DNA from: Thermotogaceae bacterium | GTDB lineage: Bacteria > Thermotogota > Thermotogae > Thermotogales > Thermotogaceae | Direction: 5' to 3' | DNA: 64,000 nt | Assembly: GCA_027077795.1 (NCBI GenBank) | Contig: JALWTT010000008.1 | Location: forward strand, 1 to 64,000 | In this document: positions 54,136 through 62,697 of the stretch, piece after piece | Numbering within the stretch: the stretch's first letter is position 1 | Layout: the number at the start of each line of letters is the position of its first letter | Notes under the pieces: model-generated | What the model saw: only the letters and a program-made list of their open reading frames with translations | What the model was told of the DNA's origin: nothing | Database searches by the model: none | Translations under genes and position numbers: made by a program

Positions 54136-54164
54136 TTGTTTTGTTGACTACAACAAATTAAAAT
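54136..54164 (+). promoter_or_regulatory. por operon promoter with inverted repeat
   Basis: TTGTTT (54136-54141), 17 bases, then TAAAAT (54159-54164). The spacer holds a perfect dyad TTTGTTG-ACTA-CAACAAA (54140-54157) overlapping the -35 box, a likely repressor site. It lies about 35 bases before porC. Confidence 0.5.
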
Positions 54165-54198
54165 CAAAACGATGTCAAGAATGCGAGGAGGTGATCAA

Positions 54199-54777
54199 AT
54201 GCCAGTAAAATACCTAGAGATAAGATGGCATGGAAGAGCTGGACAAGGCGCCAAAAGTGCCGCGCAAATGCTAGCGGAAAGCGCCCTCGAGAAAGGAAAG
54301 TTTGTACAAGCATTTCCAGAGTACGGTGCTGAAAGAACAGGTGCACCTATGAAAGCTTACAACAGGATAGGGGACCAACCCATACTCGTGAGAGCCGTTA
54401 TTGAAAAGCCCGACATCGTCATAGTCATAGATGACACATTGCTATCTTCCGATTTGATCAGCGGATTGGATGAGAAGGAAGGAACCTTGCTTGTGAACAC
54501 GGTAAGGGATTTCAGCTGGATAAGGAACAAAACCAACTTCAAGGGAAAGATATGCAAAGTCTCCGCAACGGATATAGCCCTTCAAGAAATAGGAAGAGGC
54601 GTTCCAAATACCGTCATGTTGGGAGCGTTGGTGAAGATCACAAATGTGGTCCCCTTAGAAGCCATAGAGAAGAGAATAGAGAAGATGTTCCTGAGCAAAT
54701 TCGGAGAAGATATCGTAGCGAAGAACAAGAAAGCTCTGAAACGTGGATTCGAAGAAGTTGAATGCGAGGAGGTGTGA
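54199..54777 (+). CDS. porC: Pyruvate:ferredoxin oxidoreductase, gamma subunit
   Basis: A 192-residue subunit, equal in length to T. maritima PorC as I recall it. Typical marks are IRWHGRAGQGAKSAAQMLAE and FPEYGAERTGAPMKAYNRIG. It takes part in the coenzyme A and electron transfer core of the four-subunit enzyme that oxidises pyruvate to acetyl-CoA + CO2 and reduces ferredoxin. The ATG at 54199 follows GAGGAGGTGATC. First gene of porCDAB. Confidence 0.95.
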   Translation: MPVKYLEIRWHGRAGQGAKSAAQMLAESALEKGKFVQAFPEYGAERTGAPMKAYNRIGDQPILVRAVIEKPDIVIVIDDTLLSSDLISGLDEKEGTLLVNTVRDFSWIRNKTNFKGKICKVSATDIALQEIGRGVPNTVMLGALVKITNVVPLEAIEKRIEKMFLSKFGEDIVAKNKKALKRGFEEVECEEV

Positions 54778-54779
54778 AA

Positions 54780-55082
54780 ATGCTTAAAAGCTGGAAAGAG
54801 ATCCCCATAGGTGGTGTAGTTGACGAACCCGGAAAGTCAAGAGAGTACAAAACCGGAACATGGAGAGTTTTAAGGCCGGTTCTTCATTTAGATAAATGTG
54901 TCCACTGTATGTTCTGCTGGCTATACTGTCCGGACATGGCGATAGTCATAGATTCGAGTGGGCAGAAGCCAAAGATGATTGGATTCAACTACAACTACTG
55001 CAAAGGATGCGGGCTGTGTGCCGATGTGTGTCCAACAAATGCCATAGAGATGAGACCTGAGACGGAATTTGCCGAAGAGTGA
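54780..55082 (+). CDS. porD: Pyruvate:ferredoxin oxidoreductase, delta (ferredoxin-like) subunit
   Basis: A 100-residue protein with two [4Fe-4S] motifs, CVHCMFCWLYCPD and CKGCGLCADVCP. It relays electrons from the thiamine site to ferredoxin. The start at 54780 follows GGAGGTGTGAAA and lies two bases after the porC stop. Confidence 0.95.
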   Translation: MLKSWKEIPIGGVVDEPGKSREYKTGTWRVLRPVLHLDKCVHCMFCWLYCPDMAIVIDSSGQKPKMIGFNYNYCKGCGLCADVCPTNAIEMRPETEFAEE

Positions 55083-55095
55083 GGAGGTGATCTGA

Positions 55096-56280
55096 ATGAA
55101 TAACATAGATCTCAAGAAGGCGAGGGCTGTTACCGGTGCGGAAGCTGTGGCGAATGCCATGCGTCAGATAGAACCTCATGTCGTCGCTGCATACCCTATA
55201 ACACCACAGACACCCATAGTCGAGTACTTCGCGAAATTCGTTTCCGATGGTGTAGTGAGAACTGAAATGATTCCTGTGGAATCAGAACACAGTGCTATGA
55301 GCGCGGTTGTTGGAGCTGCTGCCACTGGTGCGAGGGCCATGACCGCGACGAGTGCAAACGGTCTTGCGCTAATGCACGAAGTTGTCTACATAGCGGCTTC
55401 CTCAAGGCTTCCGATTGTCATGCCTGTTGTCAACAGGGCTCTTTCAGGACCTATAAACATACACTGCGATCACTCGGATGCGATGGCCGAGAGAGATTCT
55501 GGGTGGGTGCAGTTCTACGCTGAGAGCAACCAAGAAGCTTACGATCTCACCATACTGTCTTTGAAACTTGCAGAAGATGAGAGCGTGAGGCTTCCGGTTA
55601 TGGTGAGCTTGGATGGGTTTATACTCTCTCATGGGGTTGAACCTGTGGAGTTCCTCCCAGATGAAGTCGTTAAAGAATTCATCGGAGAGCCGAAGATGAT
55701 TTACCCGCTTCTCGATACGGAACATCCGGTTACATACGGGCCCCTTGATCTTTACGATTATTACTTCGAGCACAAAAGGCAACAGGTGGAAGCGATGGAA
55801 AATGCCAAGAAAGTATTTCCAAAAGTCGCAGAAGAGTTCTACAAGGTAAGCGGAAGAAAATACGACTTTGTTGAACCTTACAAATTGGATGATGCGGAAT
55901 ACGTCATGGTAGCTCTCGGATCGACAAACAGCACGATAAAATATGTCGTGGACTGGATGAGAGAAGAAGGTTTCAAAGTTGGTGCCTTGAAAGTTTGGAT
56001 GTTCAGGCCATTCCCAAAAGCCCAGATTCAGAAGTATCTGAATGGGAGAAAAGGCGTTGTCGTCCTCGATAGATCAGCATCTTTCGGTGCCGAAGCTCCC
56101 CTGTATGAGGCAGTAAAATCGGCTCTCTACAACGTAGCTATAAGGCCTCAGATGGGGTCCTACGTTTACGGACTCGGAGGAAGGGATATCTTGCCTGAAC
56201 ACATAAGAAAGGCCTTCGAAGATGCGCTCAGCGGTAACCTCATAGCCGATGAGCAACGATACCTTGGACTCAGAGAGTGA
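55096..56280 (+). CDS. porA: Pyruvate:ferredoxin oxidoreductase, alpha subunit
   Basis: A 394-residue subunit with the substrate-binding YPITPQTPIVEYFAKF, ESEHSAMSAVVGAAATGARA, and RALSGPINIHCDHSDAMAER segments. It forms part of the thiamine pyrophosphate site together with PorB. A GGAGGTGATCTGA ribosome site precedes the ATG. Confidence 0.95.
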   Translation: MNNIDLKKARAVTGAEAVANAMRQIEPHVVAAYPITPQTPIVEYFAKFVSDGVVRTEMIPVESEHSAMSAVVGAAATGARAMTATSANGLALMHEVVYIAASSRLPIVMPVVNRALSGPINIHCDHSDAMAERDSGWVQFYAESNQEAYDLTILSLKLAEDESVRLPVMVSLDGFILSHGVEPVEFLPDEVVKEFIGEPKMIYPLLDTEHPVTYGPLDLYDYYFEHKRQQVEAMENAKKVFPKVAEEFYKVSGRKYDFVEPYKLDDAEYVMVALGSTNSTIKYVVDWMREEGFKVGALKVWMFRPFPKAQIQKYLNGRKGVVVLDRSASFGAEAPLYEAVKSALYNVAIRPQMGSYVYGLGGRDILPEHIRKAFEDALSGNLIADEQRYLGLRE

Positions 56281-56293
56281 AGGGGGGATATAA

Positions 56294-57274
56294 ATGCCTG
56301 TTAATCTCTTTGGTCTTGCGAAAACCTTTGAAAACAGAGCAGAAGATATAGGTTTAGTACAAGGGCACAGACTCTGCCCAGGATGTGCAGCTCCAATTGT
56401 GGTGAAGTTTTCCCTAATGGTTGCGAGAAAACTGGGATACGAGCCAGTGGTTGGACTCGCGACAGGTTGTCTTGAAGTTTCAACTACCATATATCCTTAC
56501 ACCGCCTGGACAGTTCCCTACATACACAACGCATTTGAAAATTCTGCTGCAACCATGAGCGGTGTGGAAACAGCTGCAAGAGCTCTCAAAAAATTCGGAG
56601 TCCTGCCAAAGGATAAGAAATACGCTTTCTTCGTCTTTGCCGGTGATGGAGGAACCTATGACATAGGGCTTCAGTCTCTATCCGGGATGATAGAAAGAGG
56701 TCACAAGGTGATATATATCCTTTACGATAACGAAGGGTACATGAACACTGGAAACCAGAGATCCGGTTCTACTCCAACTGGTTCGAACACAACTACCGCT
56801 CCTGTTGGAAAGGTTATCCCAGGTAAAGTCCAGCTGAAGAAAAACATAGTGGAAATAGTCGCAGGTCACGAGTACGTCTACGCAGCCACGGTTTCCATAA
56901 GTGATCCAAACGATTTCTTCAGCAAGATAGAGAAATCGCTCAACTTCGATGGCCCGTCTTTCATAGCTGCGTTTTCGCCATGTGTTAGATTCTGGAGAAT
57001 ACCAGATGGTGCAGCAAATTCCATATCAAAGCTCGCAGTTGAAACGAAATATTGGCCACTGTACGAGGTGGAGAACGGAGTTTACAGGGTGACGAGAAAA
57101 CCCAGACAGTTCAAACCTCTCATAGAATTTCTCAAACCGCAAGGGAGATTCAAACCGCTTCTTTCGAGACCAGATGCGGATGAGATAGTTCAAAGACTTC
57201 AAGAGTATGTCGATAGGCGCTGGGAGAGACTTCTAACACTCGAGGAGGCTACAAAAGGAAAACCTATCAGGTAA
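56294..57274 (+). CDS. porB: Pyruvate:ferredoxin oxidoreductase, beta subunit
   Basis: A 326-residue TPP-binding subunit. The TPP/magnesium motif is GDGGTYDIGLQSLSG...DNEGYMNTGNQ, and the proximal cluster cysteines include RLCPGCAAP and TGCLEV. SGSTPTGSNTTTAPVGK is typical of pyruvate-specific enzymes. It closes the por operon and is followed by a terminator. Confidence 0.95.
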   Translation: MPVNLFGLAKTFENRAEDIGLVQGHRLCPGCAAPIVVKFSLMVARKLGYEPVVGLATGCLEVSTTIYPYTAWTVPYIHNAFENSAATMSGVETAARALKKFGVLPKDKKYAFFVFAGDGGTYDIGLQSLSGMIERGHKVIYILYDNEGYMNTGNQRSGSTPTGSNTTTAPVGKVIPGKVQLKKNIVEIVAGHEYVYAATVSISDPNDFFSKIEKSLNFDGPSFIAAFSPCVRFWRIPDGAANSISKLAVETKYWPLYEVENGVYRVTRKPRQFKPLIEFLKPQGRFKPLLSRPDADEIVQRLQEYVDRRWERLLTLEEATKGKPIR

Positions 57275-57277
57275 CAG

Positions 57278-57299
57278 AAAGGGAGCACATGCTCCCTTT
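57278..57299. terminator. Bidirectional terminator between porB and pcm
   Basis: Ten-base arms AAAGGGAGCA/TGCTCCCTTT with a CA loop. Both strands end in T-rich sequence, so it can stop transcripts of both convergent operons. Confidence 0.8.
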
Positions 57300-57308
57300 C
57301 CTCTTCAT

Positions 57309-58265
57309 TCAAAACAACCGCTTGACCAAAAAATCGTTTCTCTTGAAGTTGAAGGAGAACTCGCACGAGAGGATGTCTGGAAAGTTAGCTTTTTCTAGAG
57401 CTTTTACGGCCTTTTTCAGAATTCTTAGATCTCCACATGCCTTCCATTCGTCATTATCGTAAATGGCCATTCCGTTCTTTTCAACGAAGAAGAACCTTCC
57501 TGATGTCCTTCCAACGGATGCCGTGATAATCTCCAAAATGGGCATGGATGAAGGACTCATCTTTATAGACGTGGAGAAGGTACAACCGGTCTTCAACATG
57601 TTCAAAAGCCTATCGTTGAGATTACCGAGCATTCCAGAGGCTTTTATAAAGCTCGTGGCAGATCTGTAAGTGCCCTTCAAAAAATCACTATCCTTTACAA
57701 ACAGTATAGCTGGCTGATACATGGAAACACTCTTGAGGTTCATCGGGGCGATTATCCTTCCTTTATCTCGAAGCTGTTTCATCCAAAACCTCGGAATCTC
57801 ATCCACTCCAACTGTCACGACTATCGCATCGTAAGGTGAATATCCCTCCGCTCCATAGTAACCGTCCTTTTTCAAAAAAACGACATTATCGAGTGATAAA
57901 TCTTCCTTGGCCATTGAGGCCTTCTCGTAGAGCTTCTCTTCGTACTCTATCGAAACCACTATCCCATCTTTCCCAACCACCTTCGACATGACGGCAGCGT
58001 TGTATCCAGTTCCACCGCCTATTTCAAGTACTTTCATACCTTCATCCAGTCCTACCTCCCTCATGAATTCAGCCATCAGTGAGGGTTGACTTGATGTACT
58101 GTAAACATCTGCGTCTTTATAAGTGATCACGGCACTATCTGAGTGAGCACCAACACCCTCACTGAATATGAACTTTTCCCTTGGAACTTCCCCAAATGCC
58201 TTGGCAATCCTCTCAGGATAACCAAGCCTCCTGATCATCTCATAAAATTTCTCTGATGATGACAT
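57309..58265 (-). CDS. pcm: Protein-L-isoaspartate O-methyltransferase, long form
   Basis: A 318-residue SAM-dependent enzyme that repairs isoaspartyl damage in aged proteins. It has VPREKFI, the substrate loop STSSQPSLMAEFM, motif I VLEIGGGTGYNAAV and YDAIVVTVGVDEIP. The extra C-terminal domain of about 110 residues beyond the catalytic fold matches the long form known from Thermotoga. I start at ATG 58265, ten bases after GGGAGG. It overlaps the upstream gene and ends the ftsY operon. Confidence 0.92.
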   Translation of the reverse strand: MSSSEKFYEMIRRLGYPERIAKAFGEVPREKFIFSEGVGAHSDSAVITYKDADVYSTSSQPSLMAEFMREVGLDEGMKVLEIGGGTGYNAAVMSKVVGKDGIVVSIEYEEKLYEKASMAKEDLSLDNVVFLKKDGYYGAEGYSPYDAIVVTVGVDEIPRFWMKQLRDKGRIIAPMNLKSVSMYQPAILFVKDSDFLKGTYRSATSFIKASGMLGNLNDRLLNMLKTGCTFSTSIKMSPSSMPILEIITASVGRTSGRFFFVEKNGMAIYDNDEWKACGDLRILKKAVKALEKANFPDILSCEFSFNFKRNDFLVKRLF

Positions 58266-59211
58266 AACGCTTTTTCCTCCCATCGAGAAATCTCACAATT
58301 CCGTTTCCCTTCGATACCCAAATGCTACTCATAGAAGATACGTAAGACCTGAATTTCCTGAGAGGAACATTTACGGAAAAATTCACATTTGTGTCTAGCT
58401 CACCACTCATGAGTAACGTCATATCTTTTCGTTTTCCAAGAATAGTAACCCTCCCATCTCTGAGGGTTAAGGAAGCCTCTGAATTCCCCAGGAAATCTGC
58501 TCCTTTACCTAGGATTCTCTTGAAATCTTCATCGAGTCTTTCCACGGTGGATATCTTGGGAATGGCAATTGGCTCCTCAAGCTTTTCACCGCACAAAAAT
58601 CCCTTTACATTCCCCGATTTGAATCCAAGGGATCTGCCATGAAATAGCTCCCATCCGCTGATTCCCTTCATCGATTTCACCAGTCTTCTTGTGGATTGAT
58701 AAGGTGAGGAAAACGAAAACCTTCTTCCAGCTCCATCGAAGACGTAGAACACCGACAAATTTGAAGTTACAGCGTGTGCAACCGGTGTCTTCCCGATGTG
58801 TACTTCAACTACATCACCCTCATCTATGGACTTGCTCACAAAGTCCAGGCCCACTATAAAATCGTTCACCTCACCCAGTCTTTCACCAACATTTTCTACT
58901 GGGATCCTCCTTTTATCATCGCCGGCGATTGCTTGAAGCTCCCCACATCTGATGCTCAAGCTATCAGAGATGCACACCTCTAAATCCTCATCACACATCT
59001 TTGCGAAAGAATAGAAAGGGGTTAGCGGTATGGAAAAAGCCGGGAGATCCACATCGAAATCCAGAAAAACCCTCAAGCATCCATCCCACGCTGCTAAGTG
59101 GTTTTCCCCCACCTCAACAAATTGAAATATCTCTTCTGATCTTCCCACAACTTTTCTCAGAAGCTCCAAACTCTCAAGGAGTCTGTTTACCTTCACCAGA
59201 GCGCAAGACAT
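58240..59211 (-). CDS. Unrecognised protein in the ftsY operon (323 aa)
   Basis: A soluble, strand-rich protein with no signal peptide. It starts ALVKVNRLLESLELLRKVVG and continues with repeats of amphipathic strands (NHLAAWDGCLRVFLDFDVDL, LTLRDGRVTILGKRKDMTLL). The helix-then-strands pattern and length are reminiscent of a DNA sliding clamp or clamp-like fold, but the match is weak and no clamp signature is present. Overlaps with both neighbours show it is translated with the LysM/3D gene and pcm. Confidence 0.5.
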   Translation of the reverse strand: MSCALVKVNRLLESLELLRKVVGRSEEIFQFVEVGENHLAAWDGCLRVFLDFDVDLPAFSIPLTPFYSFAKMCDEDLEVCISDSLSIRCGELQAIAGDDKRRIPVENVGERLGEVNDFIVGLDFVSKSIDEGDVVEVHIGKTPVAHAVTSNLSVFYVFDGAGRRFSFSSPYQSTRRLVKSMKGISGWELFHGRSLGFKSGNVKGFLCGEKLEEPIAIPKISTVERLDEDFKRILGKGADFLGNSEASLTLRDGRVTILGKRKDMTLLMSGELDTNVNFSVNVPLRKFRSYVSSMSSIWVSKGNGIVRFLDGRKKRYVIIREIL

Positions 59212-60625
59212 AGAGGGTCACGTCCCTTTTCCAGAGATCCAGTGCTAGCGTCATATCTCCAACATATATATCAACTCTATTTCCTTTTATAGCACTTCCT
59301 ATATCCTCAACGTGAAAAATCCCGCCACCAGGCATTCGAGAAAGTTGAGGGATATACACATAGCTTCCAAGAGCAACGACTGAGGGGTCCATCGCAACGG
59401 TCCACCATCTCTTGGCAATGTTTCCCATCTTTGTTATCCTAAAAGACGCCTGCTCTGGAAGTATCCCGTCTTCCCACTCTGTGTAAAACGTCGCTGAAAA
59501 CTCACCCAATCTGCTAAAAATGTACTTGAAGGGATCGCGAGGTTCACTTTCTATGAGAAGGGCGAAATCCAGGTAACTCTCACTGCTTCCGATGATTTGC
59601 CCGCTTTTTACCCAGTCTCCCTCTTTTACATACACCTTTCCTGAGAATTTGTAAGAGGTCTCCACCCAATTCCCGTGGTCTATCCTCACGTATCCTTCTT
59701 TAGTCTCGACAACCCTTCCCGGCATAGCTGCTCTCACTCCTCCAGAAACCCTGAACCTGATCCAACCACTTTCATCTATACCCTTAATAACGCTCCCTTT
59801 TCTCAGTTGTTCAACCGGAAGGGTTATTCTATCCTTCAATGACACTGGAAGCCTTAATTTCTGACCCACCATGAGTTTCCTTGGATTGTATATCTTGTTA
59901 AGTTTTAGTATTTCATCCACACTGATTTCATAGGCTTGTGCTATTTCCGTCACGGTATCACCTTTCCTCAACTCCACATCCACAACCGGTGCAAGAATCG
60001 GATCCTCTTCAGCTATGCTAGACATCCTCAAGACTGATGTAACCTCTCTTTTCAACTTTTCCAGCTCGTTCTTTAAGCTCTCGACTTCCGCAGAAGCACT
60101 TTCTAATTTCTCCAGCTTTCTATTGAGATTTCCAATGGAATCATTAACACTAAGAATCTTCTCTTTATCATCCTCGGAGCTTTTTCGCAAATCCTTAATC
60201 ATTTCTCTCATATTTGACAAAGCTTCTTCCAGGTTCCCCACTCGTCTTTCCAGACTCTTTGACGATAAGCCCATTTCTTCAGACCCTTTCTTGAAAGTCT
60301 CAAAGCTCCCTTCAAGATCACTCACCATATCTTTCAAGGTTGCTACACTTTCGTTCAAATCCGAAATATTTCTCTCGAGAGTCCTCATGTTTCTGGAATT
60401 TCTGTAGTCCAAACTACTCAAGCTACTTTCCAGAGAAGAAACATCCTCATTCAGCAACTTGTACCTTTGCTCTAGATCTCCTAACCTTTGAGCATTTTCA
60501 CTTATCGACGATTCGACGAGATCCAGCTTCCCCGAGATATCGGAGAGAGAAAATGTCAAAAAAAGAGCGTAGATGGCGAGAACAACAAGAGCGCTCCAGT
60601 ATATCAATCCCTCACTTCCTGCCAT
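59174..60625 (-). CDS. Membrane-anchored coiled-coil, LysM and 3D-domain protein
   Basis: A 483-residue envelope protein. It has an N-terminal helix (about 8-30), a long coiled coil (about 32-205), a LysM peptidoglycan-binding domain at about 216-258 (KGDTVTEIAQAYEISVDEIL, NPRKLMVGQKL), an SH3/M23-like strand region, and a C-terminal 3D domain with its three Asp (VAMDPSVVALGSYVYIP, FHVEDIGSAIKGNRVDIYVG). The 3D domain is the catalytic part of MltA-type lytic transglycosylases and Rpf2-like cell-wall enzymes. It is probably a wall-remodelling enzyme facing the periplasm. The ribosome site is close to the ATG (GGAGAG, two bases), so a slightly later start is possible. Confidence 0.8.
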   Translation of the reverse strand: MAGSEGLIYWSALVVLAIYALFLTFSLSDISGKLDLVESSISENAQRLGDLEQRYKLLNEDVSSLESSLSSLDYRNSRNMRTLERNISDLNESVATLKDMVSDLEGSFETFKKGSEEMGLSSKSLERRVGNLEEALSNMREMIKDLRKSSEDDKEKILSVNDSIGNLNRKLEKLESASAEVESLKNELEKLKREVTSVLRMSSIAEEDPILAPVVDVELRKGDTVTEIAQAYEISVDEILKLNKIYNPRKLMVGQKLRLPVSLKDRITLPVEQLRKGSVIKGIDESGWIRFRVSGGVRAAMPGRVVETKEGYVRIDHGNWVETSYKFSGKVYVKEGDWVKSGQIIGSSESYLDFALLIESEPRDPFKYIFSRLGEFSATFYTEWEDGILPEQASFRITKMGNIAKRWWTVAMDPSVVALGSYVYIPQLSRMPGGGIFHVEDIGSAIKGNRVDIYVGDMTLALDLWKRDVTLYVLRSGEGKQTP

Positions 60626-61266
60626 CTCTCCTGGGCCGCCTTTACGTAGGGTGAAGGAACTCCCCTGTACTTGTTAGCAAGTATGGAAAACCATTTAACC
60701 GCTTCTTTTCTACTTCCAAGCAGCTTGTTGAGCTCCCCAAGGTAAAAAAGTATCATTGGCTCCTCCTTTTCGTTAGTTATATCTTCTTTGAAATGTGCTT
60801 CAAAGAATTTCAAGGCCTTTGCCAAGGCTATCTTCTCCTCTTTCTCCTGTCCTTTTTCTCTGTAAAGCCATGCCAACTTCAGATATGCTTCAGCTGCGCC
60901 TCTCTTGTGATTCATCACTGTGTAGACAGCCGCTGCTATCGAGAAAAGCTTTATTGCATCATCAACATTTTTATCTTCACCTAAGTTTAACTCCCCAAAC
61001 TCTCTCTTCGCGTTTTCAAGAACCCTTTTGACTTTATCCATCTTTTCTTCAGGGATGCTGAGGGTTCCAAAGTCCCTTTCAAAAAGTGTCAAATAGCACT
61101 CCGGACAGGTGACAACCTGATGATAAAGGGCGTTTACTCCTCGAAAGTTGGGCTTTAAATCCTCATCTCTGGACTCCACTGATATGGCATCCGAGAAAAC
61201 TCTGGGATAGTTGAATCTGTTTCCACACAGCTGGCAGACAAACTCTTTGTACCAGAATTCTGGCAT
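60604..61266 (-). CDS. DUF2225 family protein
   Basis: A 220-residue protein with an N-terminal zinc-ribbon-like part (CQLCGNRF...CPECYLTLF, two CxxC pairs) and a C-terminal run of TPR-like helices (AAEAYLKLAWLYREKGQEKE, LFYLGELNKLLGSRKEAVKW). The family is common in Firmicutes and Thermotogota and has no assigned role. I place the start at 61266, seven bases after GGGGG; ATG 61269 is also possible. It overlaps the LysM/3D gene by 22 bases. Confidence 0.8.
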   Translation of the reverse strand: MPEFWYKEFVCQLCGNRFNYPRVFSDAISVESRDEDLKPNFRGVNALYHQVVTCPECYLTLFERDFGTLSIPEEKMDKVKRVLENAKREFGELNLGEDKNVDDAIKLFSIAAAVYTVMNHKRGAAEAYLKLAWLYREKGQEKEEKIALAKALKFFEAHFKEDITNEKEEPMILFYLGELNKLLGSRKEAVKWFSILANKYRGVPSPYVKAAQERWQEVRD

Positions 61267-61290
61267 CATCACACCCCCAAATTTATGATA

Positions 61291-62175
61291 TCACTTTGAG
61301 AACAACGCTTCGATGAATTCCTCTGGATTGAACTCTCTGAGGTCATCCTCCTTTTCTCCAATTCCTATGAACTTTATGGGGAGTCCCAATTCTTTCGCTA
61401 TTGCTATGACTATTCCACCCTTTGCAGTCCCATCCAGTTTTGTTATAACCACGCCCGTAACATTAACTATGTCTTTGAAGACTTTCGCTTGAACGAGTCC
61501 ATTCTGCCCGGTTGTGGCGTCCAAAATCAGTAGAACTTCGTGAGGAGCCCCATTTATCTCCTTTCCAACCACCCTATGAATCTTTCTGAGCTCTTCCATC
61601 AGATTCTTCTTGTTGTGGAGCCTTCCCGCAGTATCTATTATCACGACGTCCTTCCCTCTCGCCTTCGCGTGTCTTACAGCATCGAACGCCACTGCAGCTG
61701 GATCTGCCCCTTCCTGATGCGATATCACAGTGGCTCCAACCCTCTCGCCCCAGAACTTGAGCTGTTCTATAGCCGCTGCTCTGAACGTGTCGGATTCTGC
61801 CAGAACCACTTCTTTCCCTCTTTCCCTGAAGATCTTCGCGAGTTTGGCACAGGTCGTCGTTTTTCCCGAACCGTTTACGCCTACCACGCTTATAACCAGC
61901 GGAAAGCTTGCAGCTTTGATGGACGCATCCTGTTCAAGGATATTCAGCATTTCCATCTTCACGAATTCCAGTGCATTTTCTGGTTTCTCTTCCTTGAGCT
62001 TTTTCAGCAGTTTTAAGGTCGTGTCTACTCCTACATCCGCAGCTATGAGCAGTTCTTCAAGCTCTTCAATTTCCTCGTCATCCAATTTTTCCTCCTTCAG
62101 AATGCCGGCTATTCTTTCGAAGAAACCTTTTCTAGTTCTCTTCAGCCCTTTTTTCAACCTTTCCAAAAAGCCCAT
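61291..62175 (-). CDS. ftsY: Signal recognition particle receptor FtsY
   Basis: A 294-residue NG-domain GTPase, the short form without an acidic A domain. G motifs are VVGVNGSGKTTTCAKLA, DTFRAAAIEQL, IIDTAGRLHNKKNL, TKLDGTAKGG and FIGIGEKEDDL. It docks ribosome-SRP complexes at the membrane for SecYEG insertion. First gene of a five-gene operon; the ATG follows GGAGGAACACC. Confidence 0.95.
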   Translation of the reverse strand: MGFLERLKKGLKRTRKGFFERIAGILKEEKLDDEEIEELEELLIAADVGVDTTLKLLKKLKEEKPENALEFVKMEMLNILEQDASIKAASFPLVISVVGVNGSGKTTTCAKLAKIFRERGKEVVLAESDTFRAAAIEQLKFWGERVGATVISHQEGADPAAVAFDAVRHAKARGKDVVIIDTAGRLHNKKNLMEELRKIHRVVGKEINGAPHEVLLILDATTGQNGLVQAKVFKDIVNVTGVVITKLDGTAKGGIVIAIAKELGLPIKFIGIGEKEDDLREFNPEEFIEALFSK

Positions 62176-62637
62176 GGTGTTCCTCCTTTCTTGTTTTCAC
62201 TCGAATTTCGGCTGAGTCTTTATTATATATTTATTATTTATTTATATATTTATTTAGTAATAGTAGTAGTAGGCAGAATTCGGTTTTGTAAAGTTATCTT
62301 AACAAACAAGCGCTGTCTCATCTGTGAAGGTACTTTCCGGAATCAAAATGCGTAACATAAAAATTAATAAAATTTTTCTGATTTGTAAACAGATGCCGTA
62401 CTAATATTGCAATTAATGTGATCATTTATATGAGGTACTAATAACAATGTTACGAAATAATTACAACCGAACGATAAGATAAAATTAGACAGGCTAAATC
62501 TAAAAAAATGTGCATTCGTTAAACTTTTATTAATAATTTTAGTCATTTATTAACATAGTTTGCCAACATGAGAAATGAGCGATAAGTTGTGGATCCACCA
62601 TGTGTTAATGTCTCCATTCCTATACAGCCGAAAATCA
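62176..62637. other. Very A+T-rich gap with TAG-trinucleotide tract
   Basis: About 460 bases with no supportable gene (a 60-codon minus frame has no ribosome site). The part at 62216-62254 is almost pure A and T. It is directly followed by TAGTAATAGTAGTAGTAG (62255-62272), six trinucleotides of the DnaA-trio kind. A DnaA-box-like TGTGGATCC lies at 62588-62596. Minus-strand TATAAT sequence in the A+T tract may also serve ftsY. It could be an origin-like unwinding region or only a strong divergent promoter region. Confidence 0.45.
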
Positions 62638-62666
62638 TTGAGGTTACCCTAATTAAGAGTTATAAT
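62638..62666 (+). promoter_or_regulatory. Promoter of the suf operon
   Basis: TTGAGG (62638-62643), 17 bases, TATAAT (62661-62666), 31 bases before the sufC start with AAGGAGGG between. A good housekeeping-type promoter. Confidence 0.72.
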
Positions 62667-62697
62667 ACCCCAGAAAATGCTTAAGGAGGGATGAATC

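Noticed and set aside
54140-54157. por dyad as a Rex operator
   Set aside because: The symmetric arms are one base out of step with the TTGTTAA-N4-TTAACAA type pattern, so I leave the regulator unnamed.
62364-62546. 60-codon minus frame in the A+T-rich gap
   Set aside because: No ribosome site and only biased composition; expected by chance in A+T-rich DNA.
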